Assembly (NCBI GenBank): GCA_945883505.1
Contig: CAMCXL010000006.1
Span: 33,451-97,450 of the forward strand
Direction of reading: 5' to 3'
Length of the DNA stretch: 64,000 nt
Origin: Rhodoluna limnophila
Lineage (GTDB): Bacteria; Actinomycetota; Actinomycetes; Actinomycetales; Microbacteriaceae
Made by a program: the position numbers and the translations under genes. Shown here piece by piece: positions 37,402-46,389 of the stretch. Within the stretch, counting starts at the first letter, position 1; the number at the start of each line of letters is the position of its first letter. A model generated the notes under the pieces. The model did no database searches and was not told the origin of the DNA. It saw nothing but the letters and a program-made list of their open reading frames with translations.

Positions 37402-39000
37402 CTAATTCTTATCGTCTTGTTCAATCCTTGGAAACAAGGACTCCAGTTCGCCAATCTTTGTCCCGGGCTTGAGCTGATTCCAGCTGGCTGCCTCAAGAAG
37501 AGGTTGGTCTGCTAACTCCCCCAGAGAGAAACCTATGGCTGCCCATAGCTTTGCACTTGCCTTGGGAGTAAATGGTGCAAGCAGAACAGCAAGTGCCCTA
37601 ACCCCCTCGAGAGCGGTCACCAATATGGTGGCTAGTCGTTCCCGATTCGCTTCATCCTTGGCCAAAATCCAAGGCTCCTGCTCGGTTAGATAGCCATTTA
37701 ACTCATCAACCAGGTTCCAGATTGCAGCCAGGGCATCCTGTATCGCAACATCTTCCATTGCTCGATCGGCTGCCTGGACTGCTTTTTCAGCAACGGCTGG
37801 AATCTTTTTATCTTCCGGCGTTAGGTTGTTTGATTCTGGAACCACTCCATCGAAGTAGCGGTGCACCATTGCAATCACTCGAGAGGCCAGGTTTCCAAAA
37901 CCGTTGGCGAGTTCCGACTGGTACCTTGCGGAAAGATCTTCCCAAGAAAAAGAACCGTCTTGCCCAAAAGCAATTGCGCGCATGAAGTAGTAGCGGAATG
38001 CGTCGGAGCCAAATACATCGGTGATCTGCGTTGGGGCAATACCGGTCAGCTTAGACTTAGACATCTTTTCCCCGCCAACAAGTAGCCAGCCGTGAGCGAA
38101 TACCCGCTCAGCTGGCTTTAATCCGGCAGCCATCAACATCGCTGGCCAAATTACTGCGTGGAACCTAAGGATGTCTTTTCCAACAACCTGGATTGATGCC
38201 GGCCATAAACTATCGAGTTTTTGCTGATCTTCGCCATAGCCGATTGCGGTGATGTAATTTAGCAGCGCATCGAACCAAACATAGATAACGTGATCGGTAT
38301 CCCAGGGGATGTCAATTCCCCAATCGAACTTATCTTTGGATCTTGAAATTGAAAGATCTGTTAGCTCGCGCTTTACAAAAGAGATAACTTCGTTTCGTGC
38401 CGACTCTGGCTGAATGAATTTTGGATTTTGCTCGTAGTAGTCAAGTAGTGGCTGCTGAAAATCACTGAGCTTGAAAAAGTAGTTGGTCTCCTCGAGACGC
38501 TCGACCGGCTTGGAATGAATGGCACAAACCATCTCCTCGGCGAATGCTCCTTCGCCGTCTACTAGGTCAGAGTCAGTTTTAAACTCCTCGCAACCAACAC
38601 AGTAATTTCCTTCATAGGAACCCTGGTAGATAAAACCTTTATCGTTCAGATCCTGAAGGAAATGCTGAACGTTCTTTTTGTGCCTTGGCTCGGTAGTTCT
38701 AATAAAGTCCTGGTTATCGATGTCCAGGGTTTCAAGTAGCGGTAGCCAGGCATCGTGCACCAGCTTGTCAGCCCAAGCCTGTGGGGTCGAGTTATTGGCG
38801 CTGGCGGTGCGAAGAATCTTCTCTCCGTGCTCGTCCGTTCCAGTAAGCAAAAAGGCACTGCTGCCCTTCTGGCGCTGCCAGCGGGTCAGAACATCGGAGG
38901 CCACCTCGGTATAGGCGTGGCCGATGTGAGGGGCGTCATTTACGTAAAAAATGGGGGTCGTGACGTAAAAAGACTTTCCCGATGGGCTCACGCTAGACAT
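37402..39000 (-). CDS. metG: Methionine--tRNA ligase
   Basis: A 532-residue class I synthetase charging tRNA-Met. The HIGH motif is APHIGHAYT, the KMSKS motif is present in GGEKMSKSKLTG, and CVGCEEF with a later CAIH form the zinc knuckle of the connective domain. The long C-terminal dimerisation domain of E. coli MetG is absent, as in many actinobacteria. I start at ATG 39000; TAAGCT lies 7 nt upstream and no Shine-Dalgarno sequence is seen, although the frame stays open to 39147 inside rsmI. Confidence 0.95.
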   Translation of the reverse strand: MSSVSPSGKSFYVTTPIFYVNDAPHIGHAYTEVASDVLTRWQRQKGSSAFLLTGTDEHGEKILRTASANNSTPQAWADKLVHDAWLPLLETLDIDNQDFIRTTEPRHKKNVQHFLQDLNDKGFIYQGSYEGNYCVGCEEFKTDSDLVDGEGAFAEEMVCAIHSKPVERLEETNYFFKLSDFQQPLLDYYEQNPKFIQPESARNEVISFVKRELTDLSISRSKDKFDWGIDIPWDTDHVIYVWFDALLNYITAIGYGEDQQKLDSLWPASIQVVGKDILRFHAVIWPAMLMAAGLKPAERVFAHGWLLVGGEKMSKSKLTGIAPTQITDVFGSDAFRYYFMRAIAFGQDGSFSWEDLSARYQSELANGFGNLASRVIAMVHRYFDGVVPESNNLTPEDKKIPAVAEKAVQAADRAMEDVAIQDALAAIWNLVDELNGYLTEQEPWILAKDEANRERLATILVTALEGVRALAVLLAPFTPKASAKLWAAIGFSLGELADQPLLEAASWNQLKPGTKIGELESLFPRIEQDDKN

Positions 39001-39007
39001 GGGTACA

Positions 39008-39013
39008 AGCTTA
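39008..39013 (-). promoter_or_regulatory. Candidate leaderless -10 box of metG
   Basis: TAAGCT on the minus strand ends 7 nt before the metG ATG, in the 28-nt gap after rsmI. Confidence 0.45.
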
Positions 39014-39028
39014 ACCGAGTGAGCAACA

Positions 39029-39865
39029 CTAAAGGTGTTTGAGAGCCAATGCGTAAAGCTCTGAGCTAGAAACCCCGTGCTGTTTAGCCACCGTGCCACT
39101 TGCCTGCTTGAGGCCAGTCCCGGAAGCTTTGAGCTCAAGGACCTCACTAACCAGTTCGTCCATATTCAAAACCCTGGCCTCGGCTCCTGCAATCACGAGC
39201 ACCATCTCGCCCTTTTGGTCCTTGGCCCACTCGATCAGCTCGGAGAGAGTGCCGCGCTTGGTTTCTTCAAACTTTTTTGTGAGTTCTCTAGACACCGAGG
39301 CTTTTCGCTCCGGCCCGAAAACTTTAGCCGCGTCCTGGAGGGATTCGGCTATCCGGTGCGGGGACTCAAAAAACACCATAGTTCTTTGCTCGTTGACTAA
39401 CGAGCTGAAGTATCTGGTTCGCTCACCAGATTTTCTAGGCAAAAATCCCTCGAAGCAGAACCGGTCGGTTGAGAGTCCCGAAACCGCAAGTGCTGAAATA
39501 ACCGCAGAGGGGCCTGGAACAACTTGAATCTCAACCTCCGCTTGACTACAGGCTCGAACCAGCGCGAAGCCCGGATCGCTAATGGTTGGCATTCCAGCGT
39601 CGCTTACCAAAACCAAATCTGCAGTTTTAGCTATCTCAACTAATCGATCGAGTTTTTGTAATTCGTTTTGCTCGTTGAGGCTTATAAGTTCTGCGTTTAG
39701 TTTTATCCCTAAGTGATTTGCAAGCTTGAGTAAAGTTCTGGTGTCCTCGGCAGCAATTACCTTGGCTTCAACGAGGGTTGATTTCAACCTCGTTGAGGCA
39801 TCGCCAATGTTTCCAATTGGGGTTGCAGCCAAGATGAGCACCCAATCATTGTCCCAGAAATCCAA
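39029..39865 (-). CDS. rsmI: 16S rRNA (cytidine1402-2'-O)-methyltransferase RsmI
   Basis: A tetrapyrrole-methylase-fold enzyme of up to 278 residues that methylates C1402 of 16S rRNA. Motifs: LAATPIGNIGDAS at the start, AEDTRT, VSDAGMPTISDPG and the VPGPSAVISALAVSG loop for SAM binding, followed by FEGFLPRKSGER. The start is uncertain: TTG 39865 gives the given length and GTG 39841 would begin right at the domain. It is divergent from the PMT gene, an order known in Mycobacterium. Confidence 0.94.
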   Translation of the reverse strand: MDFWDNDWVLILAATPIGNIGDASTRLKSTLVEAKVIAAEDTRTLLKLANHLGIKLNAELISLNEQNELQKLDRLVEIAKTADLVLVSDAGMPTISDPGFALVRACSQAEVEIQVVPGPSAVISALAVSGLSTDRFCFEGFLPRKSGERTRYFSSLVNEQRTMVFFESPHRIAESLQDAAKVFGPERKASVSRELTKKFEETKRGTLSELIEWAKDQKGEMVLVIAGAEARVLNMDELVSEVLELKASGTGLKQASGTVAKQHGVSSSELYALALKHL

Positions 39866-39878
39866 GCTCAGTTCTTAT

Positions 39879-39884
39879 TAGCAT
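39879..39884 (+). promoter_or_regulatory. Candidate leaderless -10 box of pmt
   Basis: TAGCAT ends 6 nt before the ATG at 39891 in the short divergent gap with rsmI. Confidence 0.4.
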
Positions 39885-39890
39885 GGGCTT

Positions 39891-41378
39891 ATGCAGAAGC
39901 TCCCAAAAAAGACCTTGGAGATAATTGGCATTGCCCTGGTGATGTTGATTGCCTCGTTTACCAGGCTTTGGAACTTGGGCTTTCCCGCCAAGTTAGTTTT
40001 TGACGAGACCTATTACGTCAAGGATGCGCTAACTCTGAGCATCGAGGGGCACGAGAAGTCTTGGCCCGATAACGCAAATGCCCTATTCGAAAGCGGGCAG
40101 GTTTTTGGCTACCTCAACGATGCCGCATTTGTGGTGCATCCGCCACTTGGTAAATGGCTTATCGCCTCCGGTATCTGGCTAATGGGTCCAGATCAAAGCA
40201 CAGGGTGGCGCCTATCAACTGCAGTACTTGGAATCGCCACGGTTGCTCTATTGATGCTGGTAGCTAACAAACTCTTCAAATCCGTTGCTCTAGCAATTGC
40301 AGCGGGGCTGCTACTGGCAATCGATGGTTTGGCAATCACAATGTCAAGAACAGCACTTCTGGATACCTCGCTCACTTTTTTCCTACTGCTGGGATTCTGG
40401 TTTTTCCAGCTCGATCAGCAGCGCTCGAGAGTAGCCATCGCGAAAGCCATCAAGCGATCTACCAACTCGATTTTGTGGTTTAGGCCCTGGCTAATCCTTA
40501 CCGGCGTGGCCCTCGGGTTAGCAAGCTCAATCAAGTGGTCTGGCCTTTATCTGTTGGCTGGCATCGGTATCTACGTGGTAGTTTCCGAAACTCTGCTTCG
40601 TAAAAACTCGGAGGAGAAAAACTGGTTCACCAAAGGAGTTTTTATCCAAGCTGCCTACTCCTTTGTCTCGCTGGTGCCAGTGGCCCTAGCCAGCTACACC
40701 CTTACTTGGCTCGGTTGGATTTTGGGATCTGGTGGCTACCTCAGGAACTGGGCTTCGGAGAATTCCTTGCCAGGAGTTCTTGGAGCACTGCCGAATTGGA
40801 TGCAATCACTTTGGCAGTATCACGAGATGATCTACCGCTTTCACTTGAACCTAACTACGGATCACAACTACGAGGCTCATCCAATCGGCTGGCTAGTAGG
40901 TTTTCGGCCCACCGCCTTTTTCTACGAAACATATTTGCCCGGTGAAATCGGTTGCGAGATAGCAGCTGGCTGCTCTGCTGCAATTACAGCACTTGGAAAT
41001 CCGCTGATTTGGCTGGGTTCAACCGCGGCAATTTTATACCTGGCCTATCGATACGCCAGACACCGCGAGAGGGTGCTTGGACTGACGCTTTTGGGTGTTG
41101 GAAGTTTGTATCTTCCCTGGTTAATTTTTACGGAGCGAACCGTCTTTCAGTTTTACTCCGTCAGCTTTGCGCCCTGGTTGATTCTTGGCCTGGTGTTTGC
41201 GCTTTTGCAACTGCGAAGAAAACTAGCTACCAAAAGCAAGTCACTTGCTAACGCCTTTGTCGTTGGTTATTTCTCGCTTGCTCTAGCACTGTCAGTATTT
41301 TTCTTGCCAGTGAACATCGGAATTTTCATGCCCTATGAGCTGTGGCAGCTGAGGATGTGGCTACCCAGCTGGATCTAA
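39891..41378 (+). CDS. pmt: Dolichyl-phosphate-mannose-protein mannosyltransferase (GT39)
   Basis: A 495-residue polytopic membrane protein with about ten or eleven helices. The first extracytoplasmic loop carries the family acidic motif VFDETYY (D38, E39), followed by HPPLGKWLIA and a conserved GWRLSTAVLG; later FHLNLTTDHNYEAHPIGW is typical of the PMT C-terminal part. It transfers mannose from polyprenyl-phosphate-mannose to serine or threonine of secreted proteins. Stand-alone beside rsmI, as in other actinobacteria. Confidence 0.93.
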   Translation: MQKLPKKTLEIIGIALVMLIASFTRLWNLGFPAKLVFDETYYVKDALTLSIEGHEKSWPDNANALFESGQVFGYLNDAAFVVHPPLGKWLIASGIWLMGPDQSTGWRLSTAVLGIATVALLMLVANKLFKSVALAIAAGLLLAIDGLAITMSRTALLDTSLTFFLLLGFWFFQLDQQRSRVAIAKAIKRSTNSILWFRPWLILTGVALGLASSIKWSGLYLLAGIGIYVVVSETLLRKNSEEKNWFTKGVFIQAAYSFVSLVPVALASYTLTWLGWILGSGGYLRNWASENSLPGVLGALPNWMQSLWQYHEMIYRFHLNLTTDHNYEAHPIGWLVGFRPTAFFYETYLPGEIGCEIAAGCSAAITALGNPLIWLGSTAAILYLAYRYARHRERVLGLTLLGVGSLYLPWLIFTERTVFQFYSVSFAPWLILGLVFALLQLRRKLATKSKSLANAFVVGYFSLALALSVFFLPVNIGIFMPYELWQLRMWLPSWI

Positions 41379-41390
41379 CGAGCCTGAAGG

Positions 41391-41396
41391 TAGGCT
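41391..41396 (+). promoter_or_regulatory. Candidate -10 box of the MFS gene
   Basis: TAGGCT lies 9 nt before the ATG at 41406, in the 27-nt gap after pmt. Confidence 0.35.
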
Positions 41397-41405
41397 AGCT
41401 AGGTT

Positions 41406-42605
41406 ATGGGTGCCTACACAGCGATACTAAAAGCCCCCGGAGTGATCCGGGTGGTAATTAGCCAACTGGTTGCACGCTTTCCCTTTGGAATGATGAGCCT
41501 TGCTTTTGTTATGCACATCGAGCACGTTCACGGCTCCTACGCCATCGCCGGAATCGCTCTGGCGGCCGAGACCATTGGTGCCGCAATTTCAGGTCCCCTG
41601 CTGTCCCGAAAAATCGGTGCCTGGGGAGTGAAGCTTGTGATTATGACCTCCGCCACAATCAGCGGCCTAGCCATGGTAGCCATCGCAGCCTTCGACTCCC
41701 CACCGCTTGCGATGATTGCCCTAGCGGCCCTGGTGGGCCTTACTTCTCCTCCGATTCAGGCGGCGGTAAGAACGATCTACCCCACCCTGGTTCCAAGAAA
41801 ACAGCTCACCACCTTGTTCTCACTTGATGCCACCGCCCAGGAAATGATCTGGGTGGTTGGGCCTTTGCTTGCAACCATCTTGGCCGCTCAGGTCTCAACC
41901 GGTTTTGCCGTCTTGGTGATGGCAGCACTCCAGGTTTTTGGAGCAGTGATGTTTTTAGCCAACCGAGAGGTGAAAAATGTTGTGATTCCAAAATCCACTA
42001 CAAAAATGGGTGGAGTTTTGAAAAACAAGATCGTTATTGTCAACGTCATCCTGGGCATGCTGCTGATTGGATCATTCAGTGGAATTGAAGTTGGATCGGT
42101 TGCCATTCTTGAAAACAAGGCCTTGGCTGGCGCGGTGATTGCAGCCTTATCACTTGGCTCCTTGGTTGGAGGAGTTTTTCTCGGGCCGCGAGCAAGAACG
42201 CGTTGGGCGCTTTCAAAGTATGTGGTGATTATCCTGATTGGCTACGGCCTGGTTTTTCTGAACCCAACCGACGCACTCTGGATGGGAATCTGTTTTTTCA
42301 TAGCCGGAATCGGAATTGCTCCGGCCCTTGGTGTGTTGGGGGCAATTGTTGCCACCAGTCTCAACATGAGTGAATCCGCCGAGGCCTATGGGTGGATAGC
42401 AACGGGTCAATTGATGGGCTTTGCCGCTGGAGCGGCTCTTGCCGGAATTGCCATCGAGACGGTTTCACCAGAGTCAGCTCTTTTGATTGCTGGGGTTTTT
42501 GGGGTCGCAACTCTACTGGTTGCCCTTATGACTGTTGGAATAACGCCTGCGCTAGGAAAGACTATGACTGACACCAGCTCCATCCCGATTGTGAAGGATC
42601 ACTAA
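41406..42605 (+). CDS. MFS family transporter
   Basis: A 399-residue protein with about twelve predicted membrane helices and two similar halves. The first half contains the motif-A-like loop LSRKIGAWGVK between helices 2 and 3. It lacks features that tell the substrate; many relatives are annotated as drug or sugar exporters. Its stop TAA shares one base with the ATG of the YciI gene, so the two are coupled. Confidence 0.85.
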   Translation: MGAYTAILKAPGVIRVVISQLVARFPFGMMSLAFVMHIEHVHGSYAIAGIALAAETIGAAISGPLLSRKIGAWGVKLVIMTSATISGLAMVAIAAFDSPPLAMIALAALVGLTSPPIQAAVRTIYPTLVPRKQLTTLFSLDATAQEMIWVVGPLLATILAAQVSTGFAVLVMAALQVFGAVMFLANREVKNVVIPKSTTKMGGVLKNKIVIVNVILGMLLIGSFSGIEVGSVAILENKALAGAVIAALSLGSLVGGVFLGPRARTRWALSKYVVIILIGYGLVFLNPTDALWMGICFFIAGIGIAPALGVLGAIVATSLNMSESAEAYGWIATGQLMGFAAGAALAGIAIETVSPESALLIAGVFGVATLLVALMTVGITPALGKTMTDTSSIPIVKDH

Positions 42606-42892
42606 TGCCAGTTTTTGCCGTCACGTATGTTTACTCCGCAACCAGCGATCAACTCAATGAAATTCGCCCAATCCACCGCCAGTGGCTAGCTGGGCTTTTG
42701 GAAAGTGGTCAGTTGCTAGCTTCTGGTCCAATGGTCGATAACCCAGAGGCACTGCTGATCTTCGCAGCCGACTCAGCCAGTGATCTAAGCCAACTTTTAG
42801 ATAACGACCCGTTTGACATCGCGGGCTTTATCGGCTCCCGCTCGGTGCAACAGTGGAATCCGGTGTTTGGACCCTTTAGCTCTTTTTCTTAG
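42605..42892 (+). CDS. YciI family protein
   Basis: A 95-residue single-domain protein with the dimeric ferredoxin-like YciI fold: histidine in IRPIHRQWLAGL followed by GQLLASGPMVD and the closing DPFDIAGF motif. The His-Asp pair suggests a small enzyme, but no substrate is known. Its ATG overlaps the MFS stop by one base. Its end overlaps the convergent terC gene by 17 nt. Confidence 0.85.
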   Translation: MPVFAVTYVYSATSDQLNEIRPIHRQWLAGLLESGQLLASGPMVDNPEALLIFAADSASDLSQLLDNDPFDIAGFIGSRSVQQWNPVFGPFSSFS

Positions 42893-43919
42893 AACCGGGC
42901 TTTGCAGTCTTTTTCTTTGGGCTCTTACTAACCTTCTTGTGCTTGTCTTCACCGCTGGTAGCAATCAAGCTCACGATGGTGGTTAGAACAAGGGTAGAGA
43001 TAATCACTCCCAAAGAAAGCTCCGTCGAGATCTCGGGAATTACCTTTATCGGCTGACCGCCGTTTATAAACCCAAGCTCGTTTTTGTGGAGCGCGTGAAT
43101 AACGAGCTTCACACCAATCCAGCCAAGGATTATCGATAGTCCTACCCCGAGATACTTGAGTCGCTCCATGAGGCCGCTGAGTAAGAAAAACAACTGCCTT
43201 AAGCCAAGTAAGGCAAACGCGTTTGCCATGAACACGATGTACGGTTCGCTGGTAAGGCCATAGACGGCAGGAATTGAATCCAGTGCAAAGAGAAGGTCTG
43301 TGAAGCCAATTGCAATCATCACTAACAAAAGAGGAGTGATGTATCTTTTTCCTTTTTGGATGATGGTCAACTTGGTTCCGTGGTACTCGTCCACGGTGCG
43401 GAACCTTGACTTAATTAATGCAACGACCTTGCCACCGGGAACCTTGTCTTCATCGTCTTCCTTGAAGGTGTCCCAAACCAACAGCACTGCTGTGTAGAGC
43501 AAGAATGTTCCAAAGATGTAGAACACCCAGCTGAAGTTCTCAATCGCTGCTGCACCCAAAGCAATGAAGATTCCACGCAAGATTAGGGCCAGAACAATTC
43601 CGACCAGCAGAGCTTCGCTCTGCAGGTGCCTTGGAACTTTGAACTTTGTAAAAATGATCAGAAAAACGAAGAGATTATCAACCGAGAGTGACCACTCAGT
43701 TATGTACCCAGCTAGGTACTCTCCACCAAATCTGCTTCCCCAGACTTCGGTAACCAGAAGTGTGAACATCAGCGCTAAACCGAAGTACACGGTGTATTGA
43801 ATAGCAGATTCTTTGAAGGTCGGTTCGTGAGGTCTTCTGATCTGAACGATCAGGTCACCGATGATGACGATACTGATTATGGCGATGGACGCAAGCCACA
43901 CCCAGCCGCTTACATTCAT
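42876..43919 (-). CDS. TerC family integral membrane protein
   Basis: About 347 residues with eight or nine predicted helices and the acidic motif of the family (TEWSLSVDNLFVFLIIF), plus FTDLLFALDSIPAVYG in the second half; both carry membrane-embedded aspartates. Relatives export or handle metals such as manganese, some linked to tellurite resistance. The tail is lysine-rich (HKKVSKSPKKK). I chose ATG 43919, as upstream in-frame codons fall in the divergent gene's promoter. Convergent with the YciI gene. Confidence 0.9.
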   Translation of the reverse strand: MNVSGWVWLASIAIISIVIIGDLIVQIRRPHEPTFKESAIQYTVYFGLALMFTLLVTEVWGSRFGGEYLAGYITEWSLSVDNLFVFLIIFTKFKVPRHLQSEALLVGIVLALILRGIFIALGAAAIENFSWVFYIFGTFLLYTAVLLVWDTFKEDDEDKVPGGKVVALIKSRFRTVDEYHGTKLTIIQKGKRYITPLLLVMIAIGFTDLLFALDSIPAVYGLTSEPYIVFMANAFALLGLRQLFFLLSGLMERLKYLGVGLSIILGWIGVKLVIHALHKNELGFINGGQPIKVIPEISTELSLGVIISTLVLTTIVSLIATSGEDKHKKVSKSPKKKTAKPGSKKKS

Positions 43920-44032
43920 AACTTCAGACAAATGACACCCAATTCCCTCTAGCCCCCGAGGGCGGTAGCGTATAGCTATAAATTGTATGAGAGTCTTGGG
44001 GGTAAAGCTCTCAACCATCGATCGGGGAAACC

Positions 44033-44926
44033 ATGCGCGTACTAATCTCTGGCGCGAGTGGCCTAGTGGGAACCGAAGTTGCCCGCCAGCTGATTGAAGC
44101 CGGCCACGAGCCCATAAAACTGGTCAGAAGAGCCGTAAAGGCCCCCAATGAGGTCAGTTGGAATCCGAGCCGCGGTGAAATAGACCCAGAGATTATGGAA
44201 TCTGTCGATGCCGTTGTGAATCTAGCCGGAGCCACAACCGGCCGGATTCCCTGGACCAAGAAATACAAAAAGGAAATAGTCTCCTCCCGCATCGACTCAA
44301 CTAGAACACTTGTCACGGCTATCAACCGGGCCGGCAACCCCCCAACCGTTTTGATTAGCGGATCTGCCTCAGGTTTCTACGGCGAGGGTGGATCTTCTTG
44401 GCTCACAGAAGATTCCCCCAAGGGTAAGGGCTTCTTATCTGATCTGGCCCATAACTGGGAGCAGGAAGCAATGAAGGCTAGGGCTCGCGTGGTTCTGGTT
44501 AGAACAACTCTCGTGATGAGTAGAAGACGCGGTGCCCTCGGCCCACTCATGCCCCTACTAAAACTTGGCGTTGGAGGACCTCTTGGATCAGGTAAGCAGT
44601 TCTGGGCCTGGATCAACCTGGTCGATGAAGCGGCTGCAATCATTCACCTGATAAACACTCCAAGTGCCAACGGGCCCTTCAACTTAACAGCCCCTGAACC
44701 GGCCACCTGTGAGGAAATGATTGTTGGACTTGGCAAGGCCATTAATCGCCCAACCTTTCTTCGAATCCCGGAATTTGCCATGAAGCTGTTTATCGGCGAA
44801 GCCGCCGAAGAGCTGCTTCTGGTAAGCCAAAAGATGACCGCCAATAAGCTCATCGGCTCAGGCTTTAGATTCCGTTATCCGGACCTTCAGTCATCGATCA
44901 ATTGGGTTGTAGCCAGACCCGAATAG
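44033..44926 (+). CDS. TIGR01777 family NAD(P)-dependent oxidoreductase
   Basis: A 297-residue extended SDR-type protein: N-terminal dinucleotide motif VLISGASGLVGTEVARQL, then VNLAGATTGRIPWTKKYK, ISGSASGFYGE and the C-terminal DUF1731 helix region (FRYPDLQSSI near the end). Relatives include YfcH and plant SulA-like proteins, with unknown substrates. ATG with GGGGA 5 nt upstream. It is divergent from terC and ends before a strong terminator. Confidence 0.9.
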   Translation: MRVLISGASGLVGTEVARQLIEAGHEPIKLVRRAVKAPNEVSWNPSRGEIDPEIMESVDAVVNLAGATTGRIPWTKKYKKEIVSSRIDSTRTLVTAINRAGNPPTVLISGSASGFYGEGGSSWLTEDSPKGKGFLSDLAHNWEQEAMKARARVVLVRTTLVMSRRRGALGPLMPLLKLGVGGPLGSGKQFWAWINLVDEAAAIIHLINTPSANGPFNLTAPEPATCEEMIVGLGKAINRPTFLRIPEFAMKLFIGEAAEELLLVSQKMTANKLIGSGFRFRYPDLQSSINWVVARPE

Positions 44927-44942
44927 GCGATCCTTAAAAAGT

Positions 44943-44978
44943 AAGAAAACCCCACTCATTTACGAGTGGGGTTTTCTT
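44943..44978. terminator. Strong bidirectional intrinsic terminator
   Basis: A perfect 15-bp stem (AAGAAAACCCCACTC and its complement) around a 6-nt loop. The A-rich start and T-rich end make it work in both directions, serving the oxidoreductase gene from the left and the histone-like gene from the right. Confidence 0.9.
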
Positions 44979-44996
44979 ATCTAAAAGAAAGAAGAA

Positions 44997-45620
44997 TTAC
45001 TTCTTAGCAGCTGGCTTGCGCTTTGCTGCCTTTCTTCTTTTCGCTGGCTTTGCAGCAGCTACAGCTTTTTTAGCAGCTGGCTTGCGCTTCGCTGCAGTCT
45101 TCTTAGCAGCTGGCTTGCGCTTTGCTGCAGTCTTCTTTGCAGCTGGCTTGCGCTTCGCTGCAGTCTTCTTCGCAGCTGGCTTGCGCTTTGCTGCAGTCTT
45201 CTTCGCTGCTGGCTTCTTAGCTGCAGTCTTCTTAGCAGCTGGCTTGCGCTTTGCTGCAGTCTTTTTCGCTGCTGGCTTCTTAGCTGCAGTCTTCTTAGCA
45301 GCTGGCTTGCGCTTCGCTGCAGTCTTCTTCGCTGCTGGCTTCTTAGCTGCAGTCTTCTTAGCAGCTGGCTTGCGCTTCGCTGGCTTCTTCGCTGCTGGCT
45401 TCTTAGCTGCTACAGCTTTCTTAGCAGCTGGCTTGCGCTTTGCTGCAGTCTTTTTCTTGGCTACGGCCATTTTTTTTACCTCTTCTACTTCAGCTACAGT
45501 CTCGTCAGCAATGTCGCGGGCAAGTTTGCCCACTGCCTTCGAAACCGGCTGTGCGTTATTTTGGAATATTTTTTTTACTCTATTTGATACTCGTTTTTTC
45601 AGTCGATCAAATTCGTTCAC
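44997..45620 (-). CDS. Lysine/alanine-rich histone H1-like repeat protein
   Basis: A 207-residue, extremely basic protein. Residues 1-50 form a separate N-terminal part (amphipathic, moderately acidic toward the end: [11 protein letters not shown]). From residue 51 on it is repeats of [11 protein letters not shown] and [10 protein letters not shown]: three 21-residue units then three 11-residue units, flanked by variants. Such tails bind DNA without sequence preference, as in bacterial H1-like proteins and the tail of mycobacterial HupB, but there is no HU domain here. GTG start with AGGAG about 10 nt upstream. A second start, ATG 45470, has AGAGG 8 nt upstream and would yield the 157-residue repeat part alone. 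Confidence 0.85.
   Translation of the reverse strand: MNEFDRLKKRVSNRVKKIFQNNAQPVSKAVGKLARDIADETVAEVEEVKKMAVAKKKTAAKRKPAAKKAVAAKKPAAKKPAKRKPAAKKTAAKKPAAKKTAAKRKPAAKKTAAKKPAAKKTAAKRKPAAKKTAAKKPAAKKTAAKRKPAAKKTAAKRKPAAKKTAAKRKPAAKKTAAKRKPAAKKAVAAAKPAKRRKAAKRKPAAKK
45003..45466. repeat. Tandem 33-bp and 63-bp coding repeats
   Basis: The histone-like gene contains near-identical units of 33 bp and 63 bp built around GCAGCTGGCTTGCGCTT and GCTGCAGTCTTCTT. Differences are mainly at third codon positions (TTC/TTT, GCT/GCA), so the array has been kept in frame. Copy number is likely to vary among strains. Confidence 0.9.
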
Positions 45621-45650
45621 TCTTTTTGCTCTCCTACTTAGATTGAATTA

Positions 45651-45656
45651 AGTCTA
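45651..45656 (-). promoter_or_regulatory. Possible -10 box of the histone-like gene
   Basis: TAGACT on the minus strand lies 30 nt before the GTG start, leaving room for the AGGAG ribosome binding site, so this would be a leadered transcript. The gap is only 52 nt. Confidence 0.35.
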
Positions 45657-45672
45657 GCGATTTAGCACGAAA

Positions 45673-46329
45673 TTACGCTGTAGCGCGTCTTTTTCGCAAG
45701 ATTTTATTTATTTCTTCTTGCGTGTCGAAATTCTTCCCCGAGTGATTAATTTCGGTGACAGTCGCAACGTTTGGCATTTCGAGCTCACCTATTCGACTTC
45801 TATATGCAGGTGAGGGTAGCGGATTTGGAGTCCAGGCTCTAGGGTCGCTTTCCGCGCCAATACTGGGAAGAACGGGTTCTTTCCAGGAATTGGCTAGGTT
45901 GACTGTCATTTCGGTTTTCGACATGGCAACCTCGATAAGCAACTGTCTAATTTCACTGGAGGCCTTTATCGCCACCAGTAGCGTGAACATTCCCACTAGC
46001 AAACCAAATCCGCTTGCTACAAAAAGTAGCGGGTTCTGGAGAGCGAAAAACGCCGATGTGGCTGATCCCGAAAACGCCAGGAAAGCCAAAACCGACATCG
46101 TGTTTTTTGTCTTAATTAGCCTTCTGGCCCGGTCAGCTGCCAGCCGAAGCTTGGAGGCAACCGGGGTTGAAGACTTTACTTCTTTGACCTGTTTCCGAAC
46201 TTCAGCCGCACCTTGACGACCGCGTGCTCGATCTACTCGATTTTGGAACCAGGACGGAATAAAAACGACAACCCATAGGCCGGCAATGACTAACATCATT
46301 ACTCCCCCGAGTGTTGCGCTTTGATCCAT
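45673..46329 (-). CDS. Membrane protein resembling GlpR/SepX
   Basis: A 218-residue protein with one N-terminal membrane helix (about residues 8-27, ending in the motif FIPSWFQNR), a basic stretch, and two central helices (about 79-97 and 103-122), then a cytoplasmic tail. The sequence itself is poorly conserved. The layout and its position beside RimJ and 5-FCL genes match the actinobacterial locus galU-glp-rimJ-glpR/sepX, whose membrane protein takes part in cell division. The identification is by context and topology. galU and glp are not here. Confidence 0.6.
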   Translation of the reverse strand: MDQSATLGGVMMLVIAGLWVVVFIPSWFQNRVDRARGRQGAAEVRKQVKEVKSSTPVASKLRLAADRARRLIKTKNTMSVLAFLAFSGSATSAFFALQNPLLFVASGFGLLVGMFTLLVAIKASSEIRQLLIEVAMSKTEMTVNLANSWKEPVLPSIGAESDPRAWTPNPLPSPAYRSRIGELEMPNVATVTEINHSGKNFDTQEEINKILRKRRATA

Positions 46330-46389
46330 GTATCAAAGTTAGAGAAGTTAACGCGGCGTGTCGCGGATTTACTTGGGCGTGTTGATTTT

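Noticed and set aside
39001..39147. N-terminal extension of MetG to 39147
   Set aside because: The extra 49 residues overlap rsmI and lack any synthetase similarity; ATG 39000 is the family start.
43920..44018. Longer TerC start at 44018
   Set aside because: It would run through the divergent promoter region and adds a non-homologous basic stretch.
43920..44032. yybP-ykoY (manganese) riboswitch before terC
   Set aside because: terC genes often have it and a CTACCGCCC stretch is present on the minus strand, but the other conserved blocks and a long enough leader are lacking.
45003..45466. Regular short repeats considered as a CRISPR array
   Set aside because: Units are contiguous without unique spacers and encode an in-frame protein.
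45016..45651. Long plus-strand open frame antisense to the histone-like gene, rich in A, F and L
   Set aside because: It is the mirror of the [11 protein letters not shown] repeats; no ribosome binding site and no homology. The minus-strand reading has starts, a terminator and the typical composition.
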